Source of the DNA: Porphyridium purpureum
Taxonomy: Eukaryota > Rhodophyta > Bangiophyceae > Porphyridiales > Porphyridiaceae
Direction of reading: 5' to 3'
Assembly (NCBI GenBank): GCA_008690995.1
Contig: VRMN01000005.1
Span: 124,001-188,000, forward strand
DNA: 64,000 bases
Position numbers and translations under genes: made by a program. The notes under the pieces were generated by a model. It saw only the letters and a list, made by a program, of their open reading frames with translations. It did not search any database and was not told where the DNA came from. Each line of letters begins with the position of its first letter. Position 1 is the stretch's first letter. This document shows, piece after piece, positions 8,068 to 16,266 of the stretch.

Positions 8068-9714
8068 ATGGTGTTGAGGTACAGTTATTCGTCGCGGGTT
8101 GGCGAGTGTCGCGGGCGCTTGGACGGCACACACGAGCAGGAGTGTGGCGATGTGTTTGACGTTTGGGTGAGGCCAGGCGGGATGGAGTGGACCGAAAGGG
8201 TGCGCGCCGGCGTGCATGTGGTGCAGCTGGGGCTCTTTGTGCTGTACGTGAGCGTGCTGCTGGGTTTCGGGCTGTTGGTGCTTCGCGCGATGCGAGCGCG
8301 TCAACGGCGCGATCGCGAATGGTTGCGCCGCACGCGGCCATCGAAGGACGATGCAAGCTGTGCTGCATCGGGCAATGCTGCACGAGATGCAAAGGATGCC
8401 TTTGTCGTCTCATTTCTGCACCCTCATGCTCTGGCCGGGGGTGGCGGCGAGCGTGTGCTCTGGCTCGCGATCAAGGCCCTGCGCGGACGCTTCCCAGATG
8501 CGACCGACCTCAAAATCCGCGTGTTCACCAAAGGCGCTCCAAGAAAGGCAGACGTACTGGAAAAAGTGTTTGTTCAGTTTGGAATCGACATCTTCACCAC
8601 CCAGTTTGAACTTCGCGAGCTGTGGTCAGAGTCGCTGCTGGACGGTGCGCGGTATCCATTCTGTACATTGCTGCTCCAGTTTCTGGCCGGTGCTATCGCG
8701 GGCGTCGAATGTACACTCCTACACGTAGCGACAGACCTTTTTATCGATACAACAGGTCATGCGGCTAGTCTGGCCGTGGCAAAGTGGCTTGGGGGCTGTC
8801 ACGTAGCAACATATGTGCACTATCCGACAATCTCAACAGACATGGTACACGTGGTTCGCTCACGCACGTCACAATTCAATAACTCGAGCCGTATCGCAGA
8901 CTCGCTCTTTTTATCTGGCGCCAAACTCGCTTATTATCGACTCTTCTCGCATATGTATGGTCTTGCTGGAGGCTGCGCTGACGTCGTGATGGTCAATTCA
9001 AGTTGGACACGTTCGCACATATCCAGTCTCTGGAGCGGAAGTCGGCGCAAAATTTCGCTCGTGTTTCCGCCCATTGACACAAAACCACTCCTCGCATTTG
9101 GAATGGACAAGCGAGATCCTGCACTAATTGTGTCAGTCGCGCAGTTTCGTCCTGAGAAAAACCACGCCCTGCAAATTGAGGCGTTTGTCAAACTGCTTCA
9201 CAAGCAGTCACGCGACCCGCGAAGTGATACGCTGCGCCCTCGGCTTGTGATGATAGGCGGATGTCGAAATGCGGACGATGCTGCGCGCGTTGAGCTTCTA
9301 CTATACGAGATCCAAAACACATACCATTTACGGGTGCCAGACCAAGTCGAACTGCTCGTGAACGTGACTCGTGACCAGCTGCACGCATACCTGGCCAAAG
9401 CGTCTGCAGCAATTCATACCATGAAGGACGAGCACTTTGGGATCAGTGTTGTCGAGTTCCAGGCGGCCGGTGTGATCGCGGTCGCGCACAACTCGGGAGG
9501 CGTTGCTCTGGACATAATTCAAAATGGCAAATCTGGATTTCTCGCCGAGACGGCCGACCAATTTGCTGATTGCTTGTCCAGCGCGCTCAGCTTAAATTCT
9601 AGCTCCAGGCTGGCGATGATTCAAACAGCTCGCGACGCGGCCTCGCGGTACTCCGATGAGGGCTTTGCCACGGAGGTTCTAAAGGCGCTGCAGCGCGTGC
9701 TACCCGTAGATTGA
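8068..9714 (+). CDS. ALG11: ALG11 alpha-1,2-mannosyltransferase
   Basis: This enzyme adds the fourth and fifth mannose from GDP-Man to the dolichol-linked oligosaccharide on the cytosolic face of the ER. The diagnostic N-terminal motif FLHPHALAGGGGERVLW is present, as is the GT4-family E-x7-E region in EHFGISVVEFQAAGVIAVA and SVAQFRPEKNH in the middle. A TM segment (VVQLGLFVLYVSVLLGFGLLVL) lies just before the first domain, as in ALG11 of other eukaryotes. The ATG at 8068 gives 548 residues; an in-frame ATG at 8182 (MEWTERVRAG) gives 510 and places the TM nearer the N-terminus, so it may be the real start. Length fits the family (about 490-550). Confidence 0.93.
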   Translation: MVLRYSYSSRVGECRGRLDGTHEQECGDVFDVWVRPGGMEWTERVRAGVHVVQLGLFVLYVSVLLGFGLLVLRAMRARQRRDREWLRRTRPSKDDASCAASGNAARDAKDAFVVSFLHPHALAGGGGERVLWLAIKALRGRFPDATDLKIRVFTKGAPRKADVLEKVFVQFGIDIFTTQFELRELWSESLLDGARYPFCTLLLQFLAGAIAGVECTLLHVATDLFIDTTGHAASLAVAKWLGGCHVATYVHYPTISTDMVHVVRSRTSQFNNSSRIADSLFLSGAKLAYYRLFSHMYGLAGGCADVVMVNSSWTRSHISSLWSGSRRKISLVFPPIDTKPLLAFGMDKRDPALIVSVAQFRPEKNHALQIEAFVKLLHKQSRDPRSDTLRPRLVMIGGCRNADDAARVELLLYEIQNTYHLRVPDQVELLVNVTRDQLHAYLAKASAAIHTMKDEHFGISVVEFQAAGVIAVAHNSGGVALDIIQNGKSGFLAETADQFADCLSSALSLNSSSRLAMIQTARDAASRYSDEGFATEVLKALQRVLPVD

Positions 9715-9784
9715 AACATGTACAAACACTCGCCTTGTGTGTTTTTAGATCCCTATGTAAAGACGAAACTAACTCCGCACATAA

Positions 9785-10843
9785 TCACTGCTGCTCCAAC
9801 CACTTCTCCCATTCAGCGCTACGCCTGGCGAGCTCGTGCTCAGATTCTTCATGCTTTGACGCGTCCGCGCGGTAGTCAGTTACGCCATCGAAGAATTCGA
9901 CTTCAACTGGCGCGCTCCGCCCGTCGCCGGAGACGCCATTGCTGCCTGCAAACGCATCTTTTTCTGAAAGCGCATCAAAGGCCACTTCGGCGGAGCTTCT
10001 GTTGGCAAACTTGACTGAAGCCGCACCCACCGGACTTTTGCGGAACACGATAATCCTTTCCACCGCACCGTACACCTGCACTGTCTCGGCCAGAGCCTGC
10101 TCGATCTGATCGTAAAAGTCATCTTCGCTTCCTTGGACATGTGCAGGATCAAACAGGTGCTTGAAAATGAGAATCCGAGAGCCTCGTGTTTTGCGAGCTG
10201 GCAATCGCTCCGCGTCTCTTGTCGGGACACGTGTGGGCCTGGTCTCCAGAATTGCGTCCACAACATCGTCCGTCGCCTCAAATGTGGCGTACTGCACGCT
10301 CATTTTTTGTCCAGGCCGGATCTCATAGTCATCGTACAATAGTACGGCATTTTCTGCTGACAGGCCCAGCTCAAATCGCACTAGCGCGTCGTCCTTGAAG
10401 GAGCCATTTGCAGCGTTTCGGTACCGCTTTACGCCAGATTGGGTCTTGAGCGCCCCGCATCGTCTGAAAATGTCCGCCATTTCTTCTTCAGTCACATCTG
10501 GTGGCAGACCTGATACGTACACCGCACTTGCGTTCGCCTTCACCAACTGCCGCTTCAATTGTTGCCTCTGCCTCTTTCGTATTCTCTTGGCAACTTCGTC
10601 GTCAGACTGCCGTTCGCTCGATGCAGCGGAGATTTTACCCGGCTTACCATGCGCTCGAAGCTTCCGCACCGCTGGCTCTAGGGGCTGCCATGCCTCGTCG
10701 CCCTCTTCCCAAACCAGCGGTGCGTCCGGGTTGTTGGTCTGCCCGTTTTCGTGAGCCGCCCGTGCGGTCCACAGCGCGCTCAAGGCATCCGCATCGTACG
10801 GGCCGTGAATGCGGCCGTCTGCTTCCGCCATCCACCAGCGCAT
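9785..10843 (-). CDS. Tat-SF1/CUS2-like splicing factor
   Basis: A 352-residue protein from the ATG at 10843 (the frame itself begins at a GTG). It starts with a GYF-like module (WWMAEADGRIHGPYDADAL, about 2-55), then a basic linker and a first RRM at about 105-190 (AVYVSGLPPDVTEEEMADIF). A second RRM-like domain at about 220-310 (RILIFKHLFDP...VYGAVERIIVF...GAASVKF) is of the UHM type. This order (GYF-like, RRM, UHM) matches HTATSF1/CUS2, which helps U2 snRNP and SF3B1 in prespliceosome assembly. Few genes here seem to carry introns, yet the factor is kept. It is divergent with uS15m across a 140-bp gap. Confidence 0.85.
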   Translation of the reverse strand: MRWWMAEADGRIHGPYDADALSALWTARAAHENGQTNNPDAPLVWEEGDEAWQPLEPAVRKLRAHGKPGKISAASSERQSDDEVAKRIRKRQRQQLKRQLVKANASAVYVSGLPPDVTEEEMADIFRRCGALKTQSGVKRYRNAANGSFKDDALVRFELGLSAENAVLLYDDYEIRPGQKMSVQYATFEATDDVVDAILETRPTRVPTRDAERLPARKTRGSRILIFKHLFDPAHVQGSEDDFYDQIEQALAETVQVYGAVERIIVFRKSPVGAASVKFANRSSAEVAFDALSEKDAFAGSNGVSGDGRSAPVEVEFFDGVTDYRADASKHEESEHELARRSAEWEKWLEQQ

Positions 10844-10983
10844 TTTGGCGACACCTTTGCGCACGCCACGCGTTCACTGCTACTCAGGCACTTGACACAC
10901 ATCGCACCACGGTTGACGCAAATCGATTAACTCTCAACCTTTTGCCTCGTGTGTTGTGGCGGAGGGAAGAGCTGGCGGGGCCG
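10844..10983. other. Short divergent promoter region
   Basis: Only 140 bp separate the start codons of the Tat-SF1-like and uS15m genes, so both promoters must be compressed into or beyond this gap. I saw no TATA box and no CTGTAC word. Confidence 0.5.
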
Positions 10984-11694
10984 ATGGCTACAGGTGCGGC
11001 AGCTACTGCGGTAGCGGCGTTTCGCGCTCTTTCCGGTGGGCTCGCAGTCGGCAGACATGTGCGCATGTATGGTGGTTGCACAGGAAAGGTGCGGCAAGGA
11101 TGCGCTTGGGTGTCGAACACCATGTTTCGGCGCGATGAAGGCACCGTCTCGACCGGGGCGGGTGTAACGCCGAAGGATGAAGCAAGTGGAGGCGCAAGCA
11201 CAGGCCCGGGGGCCTCAGGGCCAGCGGCGGCTGAATCAACAGCGCAGGATCGAGTGTCGTTGAAAGAGGCCGTCGTTCGTTTACCACATGTACGGAACGA
11301 GCATGTGTTCGTGCCCGCGATTGTCGGCAAGGCGCTTTCGTTTGCCAACGGTTCGGGGCAGAAACTTCGGTACGTGCGACGGCAGATGATCATGGAGAAG
11401 TTCCGGGTGACCGGGGAGCACGACACGGGCTCACCAGAGGTGCAGGTCGCGCTGATGAGCGACACGATCAAGGAGCTCGAAAATCGCATGCTCGAGCACA
11501 AGACAGACAACAAGTGCAAGCGCCATCTACAAATGCTGTATCACAAGCGGCGCAAAATCGCACTGTATCTGTACCGGGAAAGCCCGCAGCGCTTTTACAA
11601 ACTCATTAAGGAACTTAGTCTTACGCCAGACCTCATCCAGCCAAAGGAGCGAAAGCTCGGCGCAAAGAAACGACCGGATTACCTGTGGCGCTGA
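10984..11694 (+). CDS. Mitochondrial ribosomal protein uS15m
   Basis: The start is taken at the ATG at 10984, the first that does not overlap the neighbouring gene, giving 236 residues. The C-terminal half is a complete uS15 domain: MEKFRVTGEHDTGSPEVQVA, KELENRMLEHKTDNKCKRHL, HKRRKIALYLYRESPQRFYKLI. It binds the central domain of small-subunit rRNA. The N-terminus (MATGAAATAVAAFRALSGGLAVGRHVRM) is Arg/Ala-rich with no acidic residues, as expected of a mitochondrial presequence. About 110 poorly conserved residues separate it from the domain. A plastid location is less likely but not excluded. Its stop is followed within 7 bp by an AATAAA. Confidence 0.88.
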   Translation: MATGAAATAVAAFRALSGGLAVGRHVRMYGGCTGKVRQGCAWVSNTMFRRDEGTVSTGAGVTPKDEASGGASTGPGASGPAAAESTAQDRVSLKEAVVRLPHVRNEHVFVPAIVGKALSFANGSGQKLRYVRRQMIMEKFRVTGEHDTGSPEVQVALMSDTIKELENRMLEHKTDNKCKRHLQMLYHKRRKIALYLYRESPQRFYKLIKELSLTPDLIQPKERKLGAKKRPDYLWR

Positions 11695-11700
11695 AACGTG

Positions 11701-11706
11701 AATAAA
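11701..11706 (+). terminator. Candidate AATAAA polyadenylation signal
   Basis: AATAAA begins 7 bp after the uS15m stop and only 27 bp before the first ATG of the next same-strand gene. If used, cleavage would fall close to or inside the 5' end of the downstream gene. Confidence 0.4.
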
Positions 11707-11732
11707 TTAGGAAGAGACACATTCACGTACAC

Positions 11733-13112
11733 ATGCTTTCGGGATCGATATGGCGGCTCCACCCTGCAGCCGTGCTGACCGCACGCCGAGCCATGCTGCG
11801 CCGCGCAATGGCGGCGGCGAGCTGGCCGGGAGCGCCGAGGGTAGCGGCGGCGTCGTGCTCAATGACGGGCTCAAGGGCGTACTCGAATGACCCGATACAT
11901 GTTGGCACCAGGCGTGGGACTCTGCAGGAACACGAGCAGGTGCATGAGGACCCCATCACACCAGCGAGGCAGGCAGAGCTCAGGGAAAAGTGGGCCAGGC
12001 TACCCGAGACTGTCACGCTGCACGATTTGTTCGCGTCGTTGGAAGAACCCAGCCGGGCGGACGCTTTGCTTGCGAATGTGTCGGACGAGCAGTTGGAGAT
12101 TGTTGAAAGTGAGACCGCGATTGCTCTGGACCAATTTCTTCTGGACAAGGACAATTTGGAGATTGATAATTTCAAAGAAGGTACCTTCGAGAACGAACTG
12201 GATGCCTATGATGCGGAGGACATCCAAGCGGCAGATGCGATTGCGGACCGCGCGATCGATTTGGCGGGGCTGATGGAGGCGCTCATGCGCCGCTTTGCTC
12301 AGCTCCAACGTGTGCGTGAGGGGCTCGAATGGATGGAACAATGCGTGCGCCTGGACGCTGCGCTCTATGGCGACACATCAGAAGAGGTCGCGGCGCGCCT
12401 CAAGGACGGCGGTATCTATGCGATGGAGAACGAAGTGGAAGACAAGACTGTGGCGATCAAGTGGCTCGAAAGGGCGCATGCAGTCGCGGTGAACGTGGAG
12501 AGCCTTACGATCGGCTGGAATTTGGATCTGAACAATCTCATGGCGCTGGCTTACATTAATGCTGGCCTCACGAGCAAGGCTGTGCGAGTGTTCACCGACA
12601 TCTTACCGCACACGGGTGGAGGTAGTGACGAAGGCAATATGCGCAGGCGCCTGACGATTCTTTCGAATCTGATTCAGGCGCTTATGAAAGACCAAGCGCC
12701 ACGCACTGCCGAAGTGCTTCGCATGACTCGGGCGGAGCTGCTTCGCGCGAAACGAATTTACGCGAGCAAGCCCGAACTGGTGTCTGACGCTTATTTCTTC
12801 ATGGCCAACACACTGGCCGACGAAGGTATTTATGAGCCGGCCGAACAACTTGTACGCGAGTGTCGTGAGATGCTGGAGAAAGATGCATCAGAAACCGCCA
12901 GAACTCCGCAGTATACCTTGGTGCTTATAGCACTTCGTGACATTCTCCAACAAGGGCCCGTCTCGCCAGAGCGACAGGCGGAAATCGACGAGCTGCAAGC
13001 CCAAATCGAAGCTGATGCCCCACGGCTCACGAACGCCTTGAGTAGAGGAATCGTGGAGCATCAGCGCGCATTGCAAGATTTTTCTCACCAAAAGCCTCCT
13101 CAATTAAAATGA
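11733..13112 (+). CDS. Mitochondrial helical-repeat (TPR-like) protein
   Basis: A 459-residue product from the ATG at 11733; in-frame ATGs at 11793 and 11808 are alternatives. The first 50 residues (MLSGSIWRLHPAAVLTARRAM... ending near SRAYSND) are Arg/Ala/Ser-rich with no acidic residues, a good mitochondrial presequence. The mature part is mostly helical with TPR-like alternation, e.g. AIKWLERAHAVAVNVESL and NLMALAYINAGLTSKAVRVF, plus a coiled-coil-prone C-terminus. I recognise no specific family. It starts only 38 bp after uS15m on the same strand, so the two may share regulation or overlap in transcription; a role near the mitochondrial ribosome is only a guess. Confidence 0.7.
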   Translation: MLSGSIWRLHPAAVLTARRAMLRRAMAAASWPGAPRVAAASCSMTGSRAYSNDPIHVGTRRGTLQEHEQVHEDPITPARQAELREKWARLPETVTLHDLFASLEEPSRADALLANVSDEQLEIVESETAIALDQFLLDKDNLEIDNFKEGTFENELDAYDAEDIQAADAIADRAIDLAGLMEALMRRFAQLQRVREGLEWMEQCVRLDAALYGDTSEEVAARLKDGGIYAMENEVEDKTVAIKWLERAHAVAVNVESLTIGWNLDLNNLMALAYINAGLTSKAVRVFTDILPHTGGGSDEGNMRRRLTILSNLIQALMKDQAPRTAEVLRMTRAELLRAKRIYASKPELVSDAYFFMANTLADEGIYEPAEQLVRECREMLEKDASETARTPQYTLVLIALRDILQQGPVSPERQAEIDELQAQIEADAPRLTNALSRGIVEHQRALQDFSHQKPPQLK

Positions 13113-13163
13113 TCTGGTGCACGGTCTCCAACCTTTTAATTTACAGATGAAATGTATCGCGTC

Positions 13164-15527
13164 CTACTCGTCATCTTGGTCGCCCTCTTCGTGGTCCAGT
13201 TCGGCTCCGCCATCCAGACGAAGCATTTGCAACTGCTCCCAAATCTGCATAAATCTTCGTGTCAAATCCTCATTTCCTTCGAGCGCCGCCGCCATTTCAG
13301 TCGCAGTCGGTCGGCCGGTTGCTCCGTCCGCGCGCAAATCAGTCTGTACATCGACCGCAGCGAATCCAGGCATGAATGAACGGAAAAATGCCTCTAGTGA
13401 GCGTAGTGTTGTTCCCGTCGTGTTCGCATCGTTTGCAGGATTTGTATTCTCCCGGACTACTCCGATGGGGGCATTGTCGAGCCCAGCCATCAAATTCGCT
13501 GGCAGTTGGTTCGATCCGGCTTCAAGTATATCAGAAACGTACACCTCGGCAAATAGGGCATTTGCTTTTACGTATTCGTTTGCCGCGTTGCGCAAGTTCT
13601 GTGCGGCGAGCATGGATCCAGATGTTGCTTGCTCGGTTTTCGCCAAACTTTCGGCACGTTCGGCGCAAGACATGAGCCACTCGACATCCGAGCACAATGG
13701 CGATTCCGCCTGAGTTTGCTGCCAAGCACGCTTGGACACGGAAGCATACACCCGTGCAATGCGATCAAAGATCACAAAACGTCCATCTTCGTACGGGTCA
13801 AAGGCAAAGAGTGACGAAAGTCCCTTGCCAGTTAAAAGCGCACGCGTGCGCTCATGATCTGGTGCAAGCGTATTCAGCAAGGGGTGAAGCATCATGGGGA
13901 AAGCCAGCAGCGTTTCAACAGCGAATGCTTCTGCGCTTGATACACTGGCGATCTTGCCCTCCAAGACTTTGCTTCTGTGCAAAGCGAGGGCGCACGACAG
14001 CCGAAAACTTGGGATCAAGTCCAAACGAATCGGACTGAACTTGGTGTACACATCTATGAGCGTCATGAGCTCCTGACTGAGCAGCGCGTACGTATCCAAA
14101 AAGAGGGCGCACCCCATAGGATCACGCACAGGGTCAAGATTCCACAGCAGCTTTGTAACTTCAAGTGCTGTGTGATTCAGACCACGCCGCGAGACCAGCT
14201 GGTGGTTGCGAAACAGCGCAACGAAGAGAGCCCGATTCTCTTGAACTTCGTAGCGTAGGCGGCACGAGCCTTGGAAAGGCTTAAAGGAGATAGGCCAACA
14301 GCCTTCCAGCACATAGAGCGCGCGCTCCACGAACTCTGCGGCTCGGTCTAGCTCACCCATCTGTCGGTACACTTCCGAAAGCTGCAGCAAGGATTCGATG
14401 TGCGTCGGGAAACGTGATATCAAGTGCACGAGCTCATTGGGGTCGTGAGCCCTGACCACTTGCAAGTATGTCTGATGCACTTGCTTGTACGCGCCTCCGC
14501 GATCGTATCGGAAATAGCTCAACTGCCCGGTGCGATCCTTGGCATCCGTGTCTAAGACCATGCTGAGGCCCGGTGCGGCGCGGGGCCACGTCTCACGTGG
14601 ATTGAAAAAAAGGCTGCCTACGCGCCCGCCACCGCGGCGTCGTCCTGAACCACGTGCCCGGCCCTGCTGTAGCCGCATCTGGGCGGCCGAATCGTCTGCT
14701 GTATTTTGCGCGCGCACAGCATGCACAGCCTGCGCGCCAAAGATCCGTTTCAGTTCATAGTCGCAACTCAGCTTCGGAGGGTCCACGCGCAAAAAGTGTA
14801 TTCTTTCCTCTGCTGGAGTCAAAGCGCCGCCGGCACCGCTTTCCTGTGGCTGGCTCGAAGCCGCTGAAGGAAACACGGCAGTGTACATGTCACGGTACAA
14901 GCGCTGCACCTCGGCCACAAACTCGTGATCCGCTGCCTCGCGCTTGCTCATGTACAAGTGGTAGTCGTCCATACTCGCATCAATCAATGAAAGTCCATTG
15001 ACAGAGGCATGAGTGTGCGCGGACGGAGTGGCTTCCTCAATCATGCTGGCGAGTGCGTCCAGATCATCAAGCGAGCCGCCTGTTCGGTTTGGCTTCTTCC
15101 TCGCTTTTGTCTTCTTGCTCTTCTTCTTTGACGCTTGTTTTGTTCCTCGTCCCGCCGGTGACGACAGACTGGCTGCCTGTGGCACCGCACTGTGAAACGT
15201 CTCTTGGTCCGCATCTTTGCCACTCGCCTCCCGGCATCGCACGCTACCCTCTGCATCATGTTCCTCGCCCTCCTCGTTGCTATCATCCTCACCCTGTGCC
15301 AAAACATCAAACATGCTTGTCCTTGGCCGGGCGCAGTCATCATCGCAAGAAGAACCGGCCGCACTTGCCGGCGGCGACTGGAGCAGCGCATGCACCTGCT
15401 CGCCTGCGTGCGCGTCGGACGATGCCAGGTGCGGCGTCGTCCCGCCCGCCACCGCTGCGTCGCTCTCCCTGACGAGACTCGCCGCGCGCCTCGACTCCTC
15501 GAGCGCGCGGATCGCACGCCGCGACAT
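13164..15527 (-). CDS. TCF25/RQC1 homologue
   Basis: The start is the ATG at 15527 (MSRRAIRALEESRR), matching the family's conserved MSRRALR-type N-terminus; the longer open frame upstream translates a TG repeat and is not used. The product is 787 residues. Family signatures: FDVLAQGEDDSNEEGEE near the N-terminus; a basic block (KQASKKKSKKTKARKKPNR); HFLRVDPPKLSCDYELKRIF (compare the HLNPDTELKRYFG of animals); then the Tcf25 helical domain with FRYDRGGAYKQVHQTYLQVV and ISRFPTHIESLLQLSEVYRQ. Yeast Rqc1 and human TCF25 act in the ribosome quality control complex with Ltn1/Listerin on stalled 60S nascent chains. It is convergent with the upstream gene, with 51 bp between them. Confidence 0.9.
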   Translation of the reverse strand: MSRRAIRALEESRRAASLVRESDAAVAGGTTPHLASSDAHAGEQVHALLQSPPASAAGSSCDDDCARPRTSMFDVLAQGEDDSNEEGEEHDAEGSVRCREASGKDADQETFHSAVPQAASLSSPAGRGTKQASKKKSKKTKARKKPNRTGGSLDDLDALASMIEEATPSAHTHASVNGLSLIDASMDDYHLYMSKREAADHEFVAEVQRLYRDMYTAVFPSAASSQPQESGAGGALTPAEERIHFLRVDPPKLSCDYELKRIFGAQAVHAVRAQNTADDSAAQMRLQQGRARGSGRRRGGGRVGSLFFNPRETWPRAAPGLSMVLDTDAKDRTGQLSYFRYDRGGAYKQVHQTYLQVVRAHDPNELVHLISRFPTHIESLLQLSEVYRQMGELDRAAEFVERALYVLEGCWPISFKPFQGSCRLRYEVQENRALFVALFRNHQLVSRRGLNHTALEVTKLLWNLDPVRDPMGCALFLDTYALLSQELMTLIDVYTKFSPIRLDLIPSFRLSCALALHRSKVLEGKIASVSSAEAFAVETLLAFPMMLHPLLNTLAPDHERTRALLTGKGLSSLFAFDPYEDGRFVIFDRIARVYASVSKRAWQQTQAESPLCSDVEWLMSCAERAESLAKTEQATSGSMLAAQNLRNAANEYVKANALFAEVYVSDILEAGSNQLPANLMAGLDNAPIGVVRENTNPANDANTTGTTLRSLEAFFRSFMPGFAAVDVQTDLRADGATGRPTATEMAAALEGNEDLTRRFMQIWEQLQMLRLDGGAELDHEEGDQDDE

Positions 15528-15827
15528 CGCGCCTGCCTCGCACAGCTCCACCACCAGGCGCTTCTCAACGCTGCGCACACGGCCACTGGCTTCCCCTCCG
15601 CTCGACCCACCCACACATGCATCCACATGCCCAGCTCGACATGCCCGCAACCCCCAAACTGTACCGCCACCCCCCACGCACCGAACACCCACAGTACACC
15701 TACGTCGCAAAGTACAGTGCACAGCGCGTGTGTGATGTGCAATGCAGGAAGGAATGCATGACATTGTCATCTCTTCTTCGGTGTGTGCGCGCCTGTTCTG
15801 TGCCGAGCGCGGACGAGCGGCGTTTTG

Positions 15828-15863
<36 letters not shown>

Positions 15864-16266
15864 GGGGGGAGGGTCGAGTCGCGTCGTGCGTGAGAAGATG
15901 AGCGTCTGGGTGTGTGACGCGGTATGAGTAGTTGTTGGTGGAGACAGGGTGAAGAAGTGGAAAGGGGAAGCTCGTGCACGTCGCCGTGTGTGTTTCAAGA
16001 GGGTTGCAGGCGTTAGCAATCAGCGCGCGGTGGAGGGAGGGGGTTGGGTCGGTCAAGCTGGGGTGATTGTCTGTGCAAGGAGGGGCGTGGCTGCGGTCGT
16101 AGGGAGGCGAGCTGCGGCAGAACCTGGTGGGAGGGCGTCCGCGGCGGGAGGGCGAGACGGGTGGGGACGGCTGCTCGCACGTCGGTCGGTATTTGACGCG
16201 CGCTTGTTCGCGTTGAGCGCGCACGAGTACGAGAGGCGTTGTGCAGCATGATTGGTTCTTGACGAC
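15528..16266. other. Divergent promoter region with TG repeat and CTGTAC words
   Basis: About 740 bp between TCF25 and the vasculin-like gene. It holds CTGTAC at 15659-15664 and GTACAG at 15712-15717 (132 and 185 bp upstream of the TCF25 ATG) and a TG microsatellite at 15831-15864. The right half is purine-rich on the plus strand. No gene is supported here. Confidence 0.5.
15831..15864. repeat. (TG)n microsatellite
   Basis: An uninterrupted TG run of about 14 units followed by cgtgtg. It gives Cys-Val or His-Thr repeats in translation and is not coding. Confidence 0.95.

Noticed and set aside
7811-8413. 200-codon minus-strand frame and two other frames over the 9-bp repeat
   Set aside because: They translate the minisatellite and the antisense of ALG11; a 9-bp unit keeps all frames open.
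10501-10983. N-terminal extension of uS15m into the neighbouring gene
   Set aside because: It overlaps the coding region of the Tat-SF1-like gene and starts with no organelle signal; the ATG at 10984 is preferred.
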